A stretch of 64,000 nt of DNA, taken from Laspinema palackyanum D2c. GTDB lineage: Bacteria; Cyanobacteriota; Cyanobacteriia; Cyanobacteriales; Laspinemataceae. The position numbers and the translations under genes were made by a program. Positions 53,479-63,654 of the stretch are shown here, one piece after another. Below the pieces are notes generated by a model. The model ran no database searches. It saw only the letters and a list, made by a program, of their open reading frames with translations, and had not been told where the DNA came from. The stretch spans positions 286,069 to 350,068 of the forward strand of contig NZ_JAMXFD010000003.1 in assembly GCF_025370875.1 (NCBI RefSeq), written 5' to 3'. How positions within the stretch are numbered: position 1 is the first letter of the stretch; the number at the start of each line of letters is the position of its first letter.

Positions 53479-54861
53479 TTAGGCGGGATATTCTGACATC
53501 CATTCCTTAAATTTAGGGGCTTCGGCCAAAGCGGGATTAATCCAATACCACCGTCCATCGCGATCGCGATACTCAAACAGAAACATACTTCTCAACAACA
53601 GTTGATAATCCTCATCCCCTTGGACGTGCTTCTGTTCCAACGCTTGAAATAACAACTCCCACTCCTCATCGGTAATCGCCGCAATTAAATCATCGCGATA
53701 TTCTTTAATCACATTTTCCAGACAGTCGCGGGAAAACGGTGGGTCTTGTAACTGTAGACAGCTATAAAGCAGTCCCAGTAAATTCCGTACATGACCCCCA
53801 CTAACGCTGCACAAACGATTTAAGGTTTCCGAACAGTCAAACACCATCGCCATCATGTCCTCTCGTTCCGATGCCGGAATGTGGGGAAATGCCCGGGCGA
53901 GGACCATATTTCTGAGTAACTTCATCCCCTCAGCATAGACACTCCCATCCCGTTCCCGTATCGGAACCATCGGTAAAACCTTCGGTTTTACCCCAAATCG
54001 AGAACTCAAGCGGCCCAAGTCATTGGAAAAAATTAAAGACAAGGGAATGGTATAAACCACATGACAATTCAGCTTCCGCAATTGCTCACCGCGATCGACA
54101 AAGAGATATTCCGGTTGCGTCCGTCCCGAAGGCTTTCTGACGCTATCCACCCGGTCTAAATTATCCACGATCGCCACCAATCCTTTTTTCCCCCGCTGAT
54201 TGAGAATCTCCGTCGCCGGATGAAGCAATTCACTATTAATCGCTTCCAAAATATTATTAGTGCGTGGCTCTAAATATTGGCGCAACTGTTGCCGCAATCG
54301 AGGGCTATGTCGAGCTTTGGCCGTAATTGAACCAATCCCTCCAGGCAAGGAAAAGCCCAGTTCTCCCTCACTGCTGGCACTAAAGGTTCCAATCCCGGGA
54401 AGCGAGGCTTCACCGCTCAGTTCTATGGGAGTTTGCAACAGATCCGCCGCGCCTTTGAGTAAATCCCGGAACCCCCGTTTAGGTTCAACGCAGAGGTTAA
54501 TCTTCTCTAAACTTTCTGAAACTTGACGGGCAATACTCAAGAGAATTTCAGTGATATCTACGTCAGCCATATCCAAATCATGAGAAGACTCGAAATAGAC
54601 AACGTGGTATCCTTCCGCTTCCAAGTCTTTTTTTAGTCGGAATAATTCCGTGGATTTTCCACAGCCAATATGTCCAGTAAATAGCTGGCAGGTCGGTTCA
54701 TTTCCAGAGAGTAAACTAATCGTTCTACCCAGTTCTCGGATAATATTTCCGCCTCGAACTGAAGAAAAATCAATATAGTATTCTCGGTCTTCCTCATTCG
54801 CCATATCCAAGACTTTACTGGGATTACAAGCTTTATAAAATCTCGGCAAATCTAGTTTCAT
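53479..54861 (-). CDS. P-loop ATPase of a two-gene STAND module
   Basis: A 460-residue soluble ATPase. The start MKLDLPRFYKACNPSKVLDM is followed by YYIDFSSVRGGNIIRELGRT, Walker A FTGHIGCGKSTELF (Lys69) and Walker B LVAIVDNLDRVD (Asp233). A Gly-rich insert covers about residues 145-185 (GEASLPGIGTFSASSEGELG). The C-terminal half is helical with a winged-helix-like end (LLRSMFLFEYRDRDGRWYWI), as in AAA/ORC-type and KAP-like ATPases. I recall this gene type beside proteins that begin like the 1717-residue neighbour in other cyanobacteria; if so, they form a conserved pair. No membrane segment. Role unknown; defence or stress sensing is inference. Confidence 0.85.
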   Translation of the reverse strand: MKLDLPRFYKACNPSKVLDMANEEDREYYIDFSSVRGGNIIRELGRTISLLSGNEPTCQLFTGHIGCGKSTELFRLKKDLEAEGYHVVYFESSHDLDMADVDITEILLSIARQVSESLEKINLCVEPKRGFRDLLKGAADLLQTPIELSGEASLPGIGTFSASSEGELGFSLPGGIGSITAKARHSPRLRQQLRQYLEPRTNNILEAINSELLHPATEILNQRGKKGLVAIVDNLDRVDSVRKPSGRTQPEYLFVDRGEQLRKLNCHVVYTIPLSLIFSNDLGRLSSRFGVKPKVLPMVPIRERDGSVYAEGMKLLRNMVLARAFPHIPASEREDMMAMVFDCSETLNRLCSVSGGHVRNLLGLLYSCLQLQDPPFSRDCLENVIKEYRDDLIAAITDEEWELLFQALEQKHVQGDEDYQLLLRSMFLFEYRDRDGRWYWINPALAEAPKFKEWMSEYPA

Positions 54862-55662
54862 GTTAATTAACTCTCCCCAACGGCTGATCCCTTCTCCAGA
54901 TATTTCTCGGGTATAGGTTGTCGTTCCGTAACAATTTTCATGACTTAACCTTACTGATGATGATTAACCTAGGATTGCCCAAGTGATCTTTACTTACCAT
55001 CCACCGACTCAGGAGTGAAAGGATGGGGAAAAGGGGATTAATAATTGAGTGATCCATACCCCTTTGTTTAGGAATCGCCTTAGATAAGAGGGCGATCGCC
55101 TGCAAAGGTGGAGAAGTTAGGAGTCTATCACACCGCCACAAGGGTTCCAACTTGAGGACGCCGCCAGTGGGATTCCACAGAAGCGCTCCTATCACAAAGG
55201 ATTTACGCGGTTAAGCCGATGTAACCCGATCGCTGGGGGCAGTCTATGAATTGTCCCTACTCTGTAATAGAAGAGATGGATCACTCCAGCAACTCCTAAC
55301 TCCGTCGGAAGAAGCGGGGGACCGAAGTTTGCGGATTGGATTCAAAAATGAATCCTAGCCCAGGAGGTGAGTGGGGGATGGTACAAATCTGACCTGGCAT
55401 AGCCTCCATTAAAAGCCCGAATCGGGAGGTTAAAATAAGTGAACAAAAACAGGATGGAGCAGCCCTCTCCATAGGGAAACCTGCTAATGGTAGATTTTTA
55501 AGGGGAATCTGAAGTCTGGATTTCATCACAAAAGGATTCCCCAGTGGGTTTACGGCGTGGGAATCAGGAGGGTTTCCCCTGCAAAAGGATCAAGGTTATT
55601 CCTTGACAAGAGGTAAAGTTTGGGTGTATTTAGTTGTGTCCCAGTTAGCTTAAACGGTTAGG
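54862..55662. other. Divergent intergenic region before ftsQ
   Basis: About 800 bp between the ATPase gene (minus) and ftsQ (plus). Minus-strand frames of 77-85 codons exist but look non-coding. The promoters of both genes should lie here; none is clear by eye. Confidence 0.45.
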
Positions 55663-56559
55663 ATGGATACCATCGGAACGGTCTCTCAGTCCGAGTTAGT
55701 GCGTCGCCGTCGTCAACTGAGGCGATCGCGGCGTCAGAAAGTTTTCCAAGCCGGTTGGCAACTGTTAGCAGTCAGTTCCCTGGCCGGATTTTTATTGTGG
55801 ACCACCACCTCACCGGCTTTAGTGATTGACACCCCTGAACAAGTGGAAATCGACGGGAATGAATTTTTATCCGACCGGGCGATTCGCTCCCTGTTGCCGC
55901 TGTCGTACCCCCGATCTATCCTGCACGTTCGACCGCAAGAACTCGCCCGCGAGTTGGAATCCGCCGGGACGATCGCTAAAGCAACCGTTTCCCGGCAGTT
56001 GTTTCCCCCGGGACTCAAGGTGACGGTCCACGAACGCTATCCGGTGGCAATTGCCAATGAAGGAAATGCGATCGGCCCAGGGGTCCCCACCGCTACTCCC
56101 CCCGGACTCAGCCCTAATCCCGCCGTAGGCTCTCCCGGGGTGCGATCGGTGGGTTTGCTTGATGAACGGGGAACGTGGATGCCCTTGGAAAGCTACACCA
56201 CCCTAGACCCCACCGCTCAACTGCCCCAACTCCGGGTCATCGGCCCCCTGGAGCAATACCGTTCGTCGTGGCAGTCTGTCTATCAATCCATTCGTCGCAG
56301 TCCCATCAAAATTCATGAAATCAATTGGCAGGACCCGGCGAATTTGATTTTAAAAACCGAACTCGGACTCGTTCATTGTGGCCCTTACAGCCCTCGCTTT
56401 GCCGAACAAGTGACCCGCTTGGGACAGATGGGGGATTTACCCAACCAAATTGATTTAGCCCAAATTGCTTATATTGACTTGACCAATCCCGATCGCCCCT
56501 CCCTTCAACGCATAGGTGTAACTGCCCCTCAAACCGTCCCCACCCCTGAAAATCCTTGA
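55663..56559 (+). CDS. ftsQ: Cell division protein FtsQ
   Basis: A 298-residue FtsQ/DivIB-type protein. Short basic N-terminus (VRRRRQLRRSRRQKVF), one membrane helix about residues 27-46, then a POTRA domain (VEIDGNEFLSDRAIRSLL to LKVTVHERYPVAIA) and a beta domain. The insert around 125-160 is Pro/Gly-rich. FtsQ links the Z-ring to septal wall synthesis from the periplasmic side. It lies 189 bp upstream of ftsZ, the normal cyanobacterial order. Confidence 0.93.
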   Translation: MDTIGTVSQSELVRRRRQLRRSRRQKVFQAGWQLLAVSSLAGFLLWTTTSPALVIDTPEQVEIDGNEFLSDRAIRSLLPLSYPRSILHVRPQELARELESAGTIAKATVSRQLFPPGLKVTVHERYPVAIANEGNAIGPGVPTATPPGLSPNPAVGSPGVRSVGLLDERGTWMPLESYTTLDPTAQLPQLRVIGPLEQYRSSWQSVYQSIRRSPIKIHEINWQDPANLILKTELGLVHCGPYSPRFAEQVTRLGQMGDLPNQIDLAQIAYIDLTNPDRPSLQRIGVTAPQTVPTPENP

Positions 56560-56748
56560 AAAAAACCCCACTCAAAGCCATGATAAGTCCGGCTCAAGTT
56601 TGGGTTCACGCGGGGGTCAGTATGATTACCCTTGACAGATTGGCAAAACTAATCAGTGCTAAAGTTGGTAATCTTGGGCAACATAGCCTATAGTTGACTT
56701 TGATCTGCCCTCATTTCAGAAGTTGTATCTCTACCGTTCCCAATACCA

Positions 56749-58035
56749 ATGACACTTAATAGTAAACTAGGGGTTGGAAATGAAAGCCCTCATTCTGAAG
56801 AACCGACAGGTTTTCCCGTGGCAGTGGACAACTCCAATCCTTTTAACAACACAGGGTTAATATTGGGTCAAAATCGCGATAACCGGCTCCCCGGGGAAGA
56901 AACCAGGAGTAACGATATTGTGCCGAGTAGCATAGCCAAAATTAAAGTCATTGGCGTAGGCGGCGGTGGATGCAATGCTGTCAACCGCATGATTGCAAGT
57001 GAAGTCTCGGGAGTAGAATTTTGGGCGGTGAATACCGATGCCCAAGCTCTAGTCCAATCCACTGCAACCAAACGCCTACAAGTCGGACAAAAACTGACCC
57101 GAGGTCTCGGCGCAGGTGGCAATCCGGCCATCGGTCAAAAAGCCGCAGAGGAGTCTCGCGATGAGATTGCTCATGCCTTAGAACATTCTGACCTCGTTTT
57201 CATTACCGCAGGGATGGGGGGTGGAACCGGCACTGGGGCCGCCCCCATCGTCGCTGAAGCCGCCAAGGAAGTTGGGGCGCTGACTGTCGGGGTGGTCACC
57301 CGTCCGTTTATGTTCGAGGGCCGTCGGCGCACGAACCAAGCGGAAGAAGGGATCGCCGCCCTCCAAAGTCGGGTCGATACCCTCATCGTCATCCCGAACG
57401 ATAAATTGCTCTCAGTGATTTCTGAACAAACTCCAGTCCAGGAAGCCTTTCGAGTGGCTGATGATATCCTGCGCCAAGGGGTTCAGGGGATTTCAGATAT
57501 TATTACGATTCCGGGTCTAGTGAATGTGGACTTTGCCGACGTGCGCGCGGTGATGGCTGATGCTGGGTCTGCCTTAATGGGCATTGGTGTGGGTTCGGGT
57601 AAATCCCGGGCCCGAGAAGCGGCCCTGAGTGCCATTTCTTCTCCTTTACTCGAATCCTCGATTGAAGGGGCCAAGGGCGTCGTGTTGAATATTACCGGCG
57701 GCACTGATTTAACCTTGCATGAGGTGAATGCCGCAGCGGAAACGGTGTACGAAGTGGTTGATCCTAATGCCAATATTATTTTTGGTGCCGTGATTGACGA
57801 ACGCCTCCAAGGGGAAATTCGCATCACCGTGATTGCCACCGGCTTTTCCTCAGACCCCCCCCAACCTGGAACCCAGGTTGCCCGGGTGGTTCCTCAAGTG
57901 CAACCCCAACGGTTCATTCCTAAGCCTCCCGCCGCGTCTCCACCCCCGCCTCCGACTCCGGATCCTTCCCGTGGTGGTAAGCCACCTGGATTGGATATTC
58001 CTGATTTCCTGCAAAAGCGTCGCCCTCCGCGCTAA
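56749..58035 (+). CDS. ftsZ: Cell division GTPase FtsZ
   Basis: A 428-residue tubulin-like GTPase that forms the division ring. The first 60 residues are a variable, Asn-rich extension typical of cyanobacteria. The GTPase core follows: [18 protein letters not shown], the tubulin signature [10 protein letters not shown] near 157-166, and the T7 loop [12 protein letters not shown] Pro-rich linker ([15 protein letters not shown]) leads to the conserved C-terminal peptide [11 protein letters not shown] that binds membrane anchors such as SepF. All catalytic motifs are intact. Confidence 0.98.
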   Translation: MTLNSKLGVGNESPHSEEPTGFPVAVDNSNPFNNTGLILGQNRDNRLPGEETRSNDIVPSSIAKIKVIGVGGGGCNAVNRMIASEVSGVEFWAVNTDAQALVQSTATKRLQVGQKLTRGLGAGGNPAIGQKAAEESRDEIAHALEHSDLVFITAGMGGGTGTGAAPIVAEAAKEVGALTVGVVTRPFMFEGRRRTNQAEEGIAALQSRVDTLIVIPNDKLLSVISEQTPVQEAFRVADDILRQGVQGISDIITIPGLVNVDFADVRAVMADAGSALMGIGVGSGKSRAREAALSAISSPLLESSIEGAKGVVLNITGGTDLTLHEVNAAAETVYEVVDPNANIIFGAVIDERLQGEIRITVIATGFSSDPPQPGTQVARVVPQVQPQRFIPKPPAASPPPPPTPDPSRGGKPPGLDIPDFLQKRRPPR

Positions 58036-58131
58036 CGATTTAGGAATGATGAGTTGGAATGAATCGCTGCTGACCCTTCGACTGGGTGAGCAGTTGATTT
58101 TTTTGAGCAATATGTAAGGGTCCAGGGTGGA

Positions 58132-58992
58132 ATGATGTCTGATCTACAAGCAATTTCACAGCCGCCGATAGTCCCGATCGCCTTGACGATCGCCGGTTCC
58201 GATAGTGGTGGAGGGGCCGGGATTCAAGCGGATTTGAAAACTTTTGCGTTTCATGGGGTGCATGGCACGAGCGCCCTCACCTGCGTCACGGCTCAAAGTA
58301 CAAGAGGGGTGACGCGGGTGGATGGGTTGCCGGTGGAGGCGATCGCCGCTCAGATTGATGCGGTGGTGCAGGATATGAGGGTGCTGGCGGTCAAAACGGG
58401 GATGCTGCTGAATCAGGAGATTATTGCAGCAGTCGCGGAACGGGTGCAGTCCCTGCATCTGAAAAATTTAGTGGTGGATCCGGTGATGGTGTCCCGCACG
58501 GGAGCACAACTGATTGATGATGAAGCGGTGACATTGCTGCGGGATGTCTTGGTGCCTTTGGGGGCGATCGTCACCCCCAATCGCTATGAGGCCCAAATTC
58601 TCAGCGGGTTACAAATTAATACCTTAGATGATATGCGCGCTGCTGCTCAGAGAATCCATAAATGCGGAGTTTCTGGGGTCTTAGTCAAAGGAGGCGGCAT
58701 GGCGGGAGAATTACGCGGGGTAGATGTGTGGTTTGATGGCGACTGCCTGGAAACCTTGAGAACGGTAACGGTAGAAACGCGCAATACTCATGGCACCGGA
58801 TGCACGTTGTCAGCGGCGATCGCCGCCAATTTAGCATTAGGTCAAGATGCTCTGACAGCGGTCAAAAATGCCAAAAACTATGTCACCGAAGCCCTACACT
58901 TTGCCTTGGAGATTGGCCAAGGTCCCGGTCCAGTCGGTCACTTTTTCCCCTTATTTAAAGCAGGAAGATTAAGTGAGGGGGAGATAAGTTAG
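58132..58992 (+). CDS. thiD: Hydroxymethylpyrimidine/phosphomethylpyrimidine kinase
   Basis: A 286-residue ribokinase-like enzyme of thiamine synthesis that phosphorylates HMP and HMP-P. Motifs: TIAGSDSGGGAGIQADLKTF, GVHGTSALTCVTAQ, VVDPVMVSRTGAQL, TPNRYEAQIL and the anion hole NTHGTGCTLSAAIA with the catalytic Asp replaced by the usual Cys-type variant seen in ThiD. Two ATGs in tandem (58132, 58135) are possible starts. It converges on the DUF262 gene, with only 22 bp between the stops. Confidence 0.95.
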   Translation: MMSDLQAISQPPIVPIALTIAGSDSGGGAGIQADLKTFAFHGVHGTSALTCVTAQSTRGVTRVDGLPVEAIAAQIDAVVQDMRVLAVKTGMLLNQEIIAAVAERVQSLHLKNLVVDPVMVSRTGAQLIDDEAVTLLRDVLVPLGAIVTPNRYEAQILSGLQINTLDDMRAAAQRIHKCGVSGVLVKGGGMAGELRGVDVWFDGDCLETLRTVTVETRNTHGTGCTLSAAIAANLALGQDALTAVKNAKNYVTEALHFALEIGQGPGPVGHFFPLFKAGRLSEGEIS

Positions 58993-59014
58993 GCAGAGAT
59001 AAAGATAAATCAGA

Positions 59015-60718
59015 TTAGGCAAAATCCGCACGCCAAACTTGAACTGCCAGACGCGCTAGAGACTGCTGTCGATTGGCGATCGCATCCGGCGTCCATTCTT
59101 CCGCTTGAACCTCCTGAGTGAGCCGGTACTGACTTTCCTGATATTTTTCTACCTTTTTAACATAAGGTTGATTGCCAATTTCCCGATTCAACGCCGCTTC
59201 CAAAAGTGTCATATTTCCCAAACGATAGACCATTTCATCTTGTTGCTTTTCTGTAAAATTTTGTTGCCATGAATTAGCGGGATTTTCTGGTAGAATATGT
59301 TCTATAGAAAAACTATCTTTTATAATTTTTACTCCCGATACCTGAGTTTCCAACTTCCAAAGAATATAACGAACTAACTTGCGTTTCTGTCCTTTAGTTG
59401 AAATTTCTAATAAGGAAAAGTCTTGACGAAATTTTTCGTCCGCTCCATAAAAAGAGCTTAACCGTTCAAATACCTGCCGGGGAGTTTTAATCGTTTCTTT
59501 TTGGATATCTATAGCCAGGTTATTATAAATCGTTTCCAAGTCATTAGGATTTAAAGAACTGACAATGCTATAGCGAAATGAGACAACTGCAATTAACTTT
59601 AACAAGCGGGTAAAGTCATCAGGAGAGAACTTTTCATAAGCAGCAAACAGAGTCGGATAAACTTGCTTAACTCGAAATAAGCTCAATTCTCGAATATACT
59701 CCTGATTTTGGGGAATATCTCGCCAAAACTCATCATTGGCATTCCCCAAAGCCACAAAAAGACTACTATAATTTTCGAGTTCCTCCAGTAAATCAAACGC
59801 TTGTTGAGCCGTTTTAACAGAATTCCTAACTTGTTTAAAGAGGCGCTCGCGACGGATTCGCGTGTAGGTAAGACTCAGATAATACCGAAGAAATTCAGGA
59901 AATTTTTCGAGTTGAACCGTTGTAATAATTCTTTTCCATTGCCGTTGAGCATCCCGTAAATCATCTGGTCCTTGGAATAGAGAAAATAAATAATTTTTTA
60001 ATAAATCTGTGGCACTCAGTTCCAGTCCCCGAGCATTCAAGGTCTCAAATACCGTATAAGCATTTAGTTCATCTTCTACATTAATTTGAATGAACAATAA
60101 GCGCTGCGCCACTGTATCCGTAAGAAAGGTTGCTAAACTTTCTCCACTGCTCACCACTTCAGGGATATCTTCACTAATTTTTTCACAAAAATAATCAAAG
60201 GCTTTCCATAAGAGTTGGTTAGAATGAGTTAAAGAACGAAGATGCCTGGGTTTTCTTAAATTAATCAGATTGCTTTGATAAAAATCATTGTTGTTTTCAT
60301 TCAAAATTAACTTACTGGAATAGCGAAGAGAGCGAGGGTCTTTATCCGCTAAATAGGTGCGTTTTAGAAGCTCTTGCCGCTCCCGATTCTGTTCTGGTTC
60401 TTGTCTTGAATCGACCAGTTGAGTGAGTTTATCAATGAGTGCGATCGCCAAAATGCTGAGGGTAGCAAACCGCTGTTGACCATCAATAATCGTCCACTCT
60501 TTGTCAGAATTGGCCGAATTTTGCAGAACAATAGCTCCCATGTAGTGACTGGATTCCGGGTCCTGGTGAAGCATCAAAATGTCCTGCCAGAGGTCTTCCC
60601 AATTTTCCACTTGCCAGGAATAATCGCGTTGAAAAAGAGGGACTCTATAAATTTTACCATTGCCAATTAAATCGCGAAAATTGGTGGTTTTTGTATCAAG
60701 TAAATTAATTCGAGCCAT
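59015..60718 (-). CDS. DUF262-DUF1524 protein, GmrSD-like
   Basis: A 567-residue protein. The N-terminal DUF262 domain has YRVPLFQRDYSWQVENW and the ParB-like nucleotide motif IIDGQQRFATL (Asp79, Arg83). The C-terminal DUF1524 domain has FSIEHILPENP (His474) and YRLGNMTLLE, a His-Me (HNH-like) nuclease core. The same pair of domains builds the GmrSD type IV restriction enzymes that cut modified phage DNA, and related anti-phage nucleases. A restriction role is therefore likely but not shown. No modification enzyme or other defence gene is adjacent. Its base composition is more AT-rich than the neighbouring thiD, which hints at transfer. Confidence 0.9.
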   Translation of the reverse strand: MARINLLDTKTTNFRDLIGNGKIYRVPLFQRDYSWQVENWEDLWQDILMLHQDPESSHYMGAIVLQNSANSDKEWTIIDGQQRFATLSILAIALIDKLTQLVDSRQEPEQNRERQELLKRTYLADKDPRSLRYSSKLILNENNNDFYQSNLINLRKPRHLRSLTHSNQLLWKAFDYFCEKISEDIPEVVSSGESLATFLTDTVAQRLLFIQINVEDELNAYTVFETLNARGLELSATDLLKNYLFSLFQGPDDLRDAQRQWKRIITTVQLEKFPEFLRYYLSLTYTRIRRERLFKQVRNSVKTAQQAFDLLEELENYSSLFVALGNANDEFWRDIPQNQEYIRELSLFRVKQVYPTLFAAYEKFSPDDFTRLLKLIAVVSFRYSIVSSLNPNDLETIYNNLAIDIQKETIKTPRQVFERLSSFYGADEKFRQDFSLLEISTKGQKRKLVRYILWKLETQVSGVKIIKDSFSIEHILPENPANSWQQNFTEKQQDEMVYRLGNMTLLEAALNREIGNQPYVKKVEKYQESQYRLTQEVQAEEWTPDAIANRQQSLARLAVQVWRADFA

Positions 60719-60852
60719 AAAAGATTCAGGTAAATTATAAAAGTTTCTAGTTTCTGTCCGGTGCGTCAGATAGTCAAGTGAATGATACTTATCTCAAGTT
60801 AACATTCTGACGCACCTTACATCAAGGAAGGAAAACCCATCCCAATCCAGAA

Positions 60853-63288
60853 TTAGGGTTGAACTTGTAGTTTAATCCGGAGGGTTCCGGAGAGAGATTG
60901 GGGGGGTTGCCAACCTTGTAACGTTTGGCGAATTTGGTCGATCGCCTCTTGATCACTTAAGGTAGAAGCGCGATCGTCCAACATCACACGCACCACTTGA
61001 CCCTGCCGAACTACAATTTCCCAAACCACCTCACCAGAAAGTCCTGGGGAGAGGGTCACAAATTGGAGTAAGTTTTCTAAATCTGCAGTCGCCTCCGCAT
61101 TTAAGTCATCCCCATCTATCACTTGAATGCGATCGCTACCTTCGGGTGATGGCATAATTCCTTCTAGGGAAGATTCATCCAGGGGTTGGACTCCCCCAGC
61201 ACCCTGACGAGCACCCCCAGACAACTGCACAGGTGAGGCAGAGGGTGGCGGTGGGGGAGAGGCGCTGGTAGTCCGACTCCGATTTCCCATTGCTGCATCT
61301 GCTTCACTTTCTGCCCCAAAAATCCCTTCGTAGCTGACGCCCTCGGGTAATTCTACGGGAACCTCAACCCGGCGAGTGGTACCATCGGGATCGACTCGGA
61401 CTTCTTCGCTGACGGCGACAAAAGCAGTGTAGGCAGACAGCAAGCGATAGGCGAGGGCGGTATTAGTTACGGCAGTTACCCCGGATGTGGTTTCTCCGTC
61501 ATACATTTGACTCATTAAGTCTTTAATTCGATGGCGACCCCACAATTGCGCGATCGCCGGGTTGCCGTCTTCCTCAAATGCCATGCGAAAGAGTTCTTCA
61601 TAGCGATCGCCATTGGCAGTAATTCCCTTCACTCGTAACTGTCCCCGGGCGCGATCGCCTTTTCGTCCAAACAAGACTAAGGGTTGTTCCGCAAACAAAT
61701 CGGGCGGTAACCCTGGATAAACTTCTGCCGGTTCTCCTCCGCCTTCCCAAGTCACTTCAATATTCGTTAAAACTGGATTATTAATCTGTCGGAAAAACCG
61801 TTCCGCCACTTCTTCTGTGGGTTCATCCTGACGAATCACTTGGGAGGTTCCTCGTCCGACTTCCGCAAGGCGATCGAGGATAAACCGATTCACTGAACTC
61901 CCCACCCCAAAGCTATATAACCGATTGCCCGGTTGTAACTTTTTTTGGACCTCGGCAATGATTTCCATATCATTGCCAATATAACCATCAGTTAATAAGA
62001 CAATACTCCGTAACCGCCCATTTTCTGCCGGGGGATAATTTAAAACGGTTTGAATTCCATTTAATAACTCCGTTCCGCCATTGGCCTGCAATTGATTAAT
62101 ATAATCGATTGCCATATTTCGATTAGCCGGAGTATTGGCTAAGGGTCGCGGAGAGAGTGCTGTAGCCGTATTGGCAAAGTCAATAATGGTAAAGGTATCA
62201 TTAAGATTGAGGCCATTGATAAAGCGACGCATCAATTCTTGAGATTTAAACAGAGGGTCACCAGATTGAGACCCGCTGGTATCCATCAGAAAGATGACAT
62301 CTTTGGGGACAATTTCATTGCGGTTGTAATCTAAGGCCGGAATTAAGTAAATGGCAAAATGTCCTCCGCGATCGTCGGATTGGGTGAGGACGGTTGCTTT
62401 GGTGCGATCGCCTGACACGCGATACCGCAAAATTAAATCCTTGTTCGGGATAGAATCCGCCTTTGCTAAGTCAATCCGAACCATTTCTCCGGCTTGAGAG
62501 GTGACAATTTGATGAGAAGGGGATTGGATATTAGAAATGGGAACTCCCGCATTAATCTCCACCGCCACGCTAATATCATGACCGGACCTTGTGCCAGGAC
62601 GAAGGACCGGAGGCGTAATCCGTGAGGCATCCGGGACTTGGTTGGTGTTAGTTGTTCCTGGGTTGGTTGGAGTGCCGGGAATATAGCGCGGACCAACGAC
62701 CATAGGGAATACAAACTCATAATTTCCCCCTTCAAAGGGGAGACTGTCACTGTAGCGAATGGTGACCTCAATTTGTTCTCCGGGTTTGATATTAGCCAGG
62801 GATTGAGTGAAAATATTAGGCCGTTCTTGTTCTAATAATCCTGCGGTTCGTCCTTGTTGCCTTGCTTCTTCATAAATGCGTTGGGCTTCTTCCCGTTGTT
62901 TGATATCCCCTTTAATGATGCGATCGCCAATTTTAATCTCCATATCATAAACCGCCGCTTCATCAGGAAGGGGGAAGACATAAATGGCTTCTAACGGTTC
63001 ATTAAAGGGATTTTGAAACCGTTGAGTTACGGCAACTTGGGAGACATTGCCATCAATCCGGGCTTTAACATCGGTATGGGTGAGAGTAAAGGCTTGTTTT
63101 TCTCCTTCTGGGGATAAAACATACAAGCCCCCTACATCTTGGGAGTCCGATGAGGTCTGGGTATTATTACTTTGAGAGAGCGTTGAACTAGGGAGCGATC
63201 GCGAATTTTCGGCTAAGGTTAAATGGGCGGCTGTTCCCACTGCTGCAACCAGGACTAAACAGGCTGGAAAAATATAGAGTAATTTCAT
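60853..63288 (-). CDS. VIT and VWA domain protein, exported
   Basis: An 811-residue protein. A signal peptide covers about residues 1-27 (LLYIFPACLVLVAAVGTAAH). A VIT domain follows (about 50-180: AFTLTHTDVKARIDGNVSQV, EAIYVFPLPDEAAVYDMEI), then a von Willebrand A domain with the metal site FLMDTSGSQSG (Asp336). A Pro/Ser/Gly-rich linker near 690-720 leads to a C-terminal domain (GEVVWEIVVRQGQVVRVML) similar to TonB/energy-coupling C-termini. Such inter-alpha-trypsin-inhibitor-like proteins are widespread in cyanobacteria, with proposed roles in surface adhesion or envelope complexes. No partner gene is adjacent. Confidence 0.92.
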   Translation of the reverse strand: MKLLYIFPACLVLVAAVGTAAHLTLAENSRSLPSSTLSQSNNTQTSSDSQDVGGLYVLSPEGEKQAFTLTHTDVKARIDGNVSQVAVTQRFQNPFNEPLEAIYVFPLPDEAAVYDMEIKIGDRIIKGDIKQREEAQRIYEEARQQGRTAGLLEQERPNIFTQSLANIKPGEQIEVTIRYSDSLPFEGGNYEFVFPMVVGPRYIPGTPTNPGTTNTNQVPDASRITPPVLRPGTRSGHDISVAVEINAGVPISNIQSPSHQIVTSQAGEMVRIDLAKADSIPNKDLILRYRVSGDRTKATVLTQSDDRGGHFAIYLIPALDYNRNEIVPKDVIFLMDTSGSQSGDPLFKSQELMRRFINGLNLNDTFTIIDFANTATALSPRPLANTPANRNMAIDYINQLQANGGTELLNGIQTVLNYPPAENGRLRSIVLLTDGYIGNDMEIIAEVQKKLQPGNRLYSFGVGSSVNRFILDRLAEVGRGTSQVIRQDEPTEEVAERFFRQINNPVLTNIEVTWEGGGEPAEVYPGLPPDLFAEQPLVLFGRKGDRARGQLRVKGITANGDRYEELFRMAFEEDGNPAIAQLWGRHRIKDLMSQMYDGETTSGVTAVTNTALAYRLLSAYTAFVAVSEEVRVDPDGTTRRVEVPVELPEGVSYEGIFGAESEADAAMGNRSRTTSASPPPPPSASPVQLSGGARQGAGGVQPLDESSLEGIMPSPEGSDRIQVIDGDDLNAEATADLENLLQFVTLSPGLSGEVVWEIVVRQGQVVRVMLDDRASTLSDQEAIDQIRQTLQGWQPPQSLSGTLRIKLQVQP

Positions 63289-63401
63289 AGAAACCTCATT
63301 TTGAGGAAATTTGAAAAATGTGATGGATTCTAGGATGGCACAGACTGGGGGAAATGAGCCGGAGGTTACACTTTTTGTAACAAATCTCGTAGGGGTGGGG
63401 G

Positions 63402-63654
63402 ATAACGACTGAAGTCGTTACTACAAACGGGGGAAATTTAGCTTTTCTTAGTTTGTAGTGAAGAATTCATTCGTCTCTTTCCGATGGAAATAACGACTGA
63501 AGTCGTTACTACAAAGGGGGAAAATTAGGTTGTTTTAGTTCGTAGTGACGAATTCATTCGTCTCTTTCCGGATGGGGATAACGAATGAATTCGTTACTAC
63601 AAAGGGGGAAAATTAGGTTGTTTTAGTTCGTAGTGACGAATTCATTCGTCTCTT
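63402..63654. repeat. Tandem array, 88-bp unit, three copies
   Basis: Units start at 63402, 63490 and 63578. Each begins with a hairpin (AACGACTGAAGTCGTT in units 1-2, AACGAATGAATTCGTT in unit 3), then ACTACAAA, a G-run, and ends with a second hairpin ACGAATTCATTCGT (one base altered in unit 1) and CTCTTT. It lies upstream of both the VIT-VWA gene and ffh. Outside it, 63289-63952 shows no gene. Confidence 0.9.

Noticed and set aside
54938-55529. Minus-strand frames of 77-85 codons before ftsQ
   Set aside because: Composition is not protein-like and no ribosome site is present.
63402-63654. Possible CRISPR array
   Set aside because: The whole 88-bp unit repeats, including what would be spacers; hairpins are internal and no cas gene is present.
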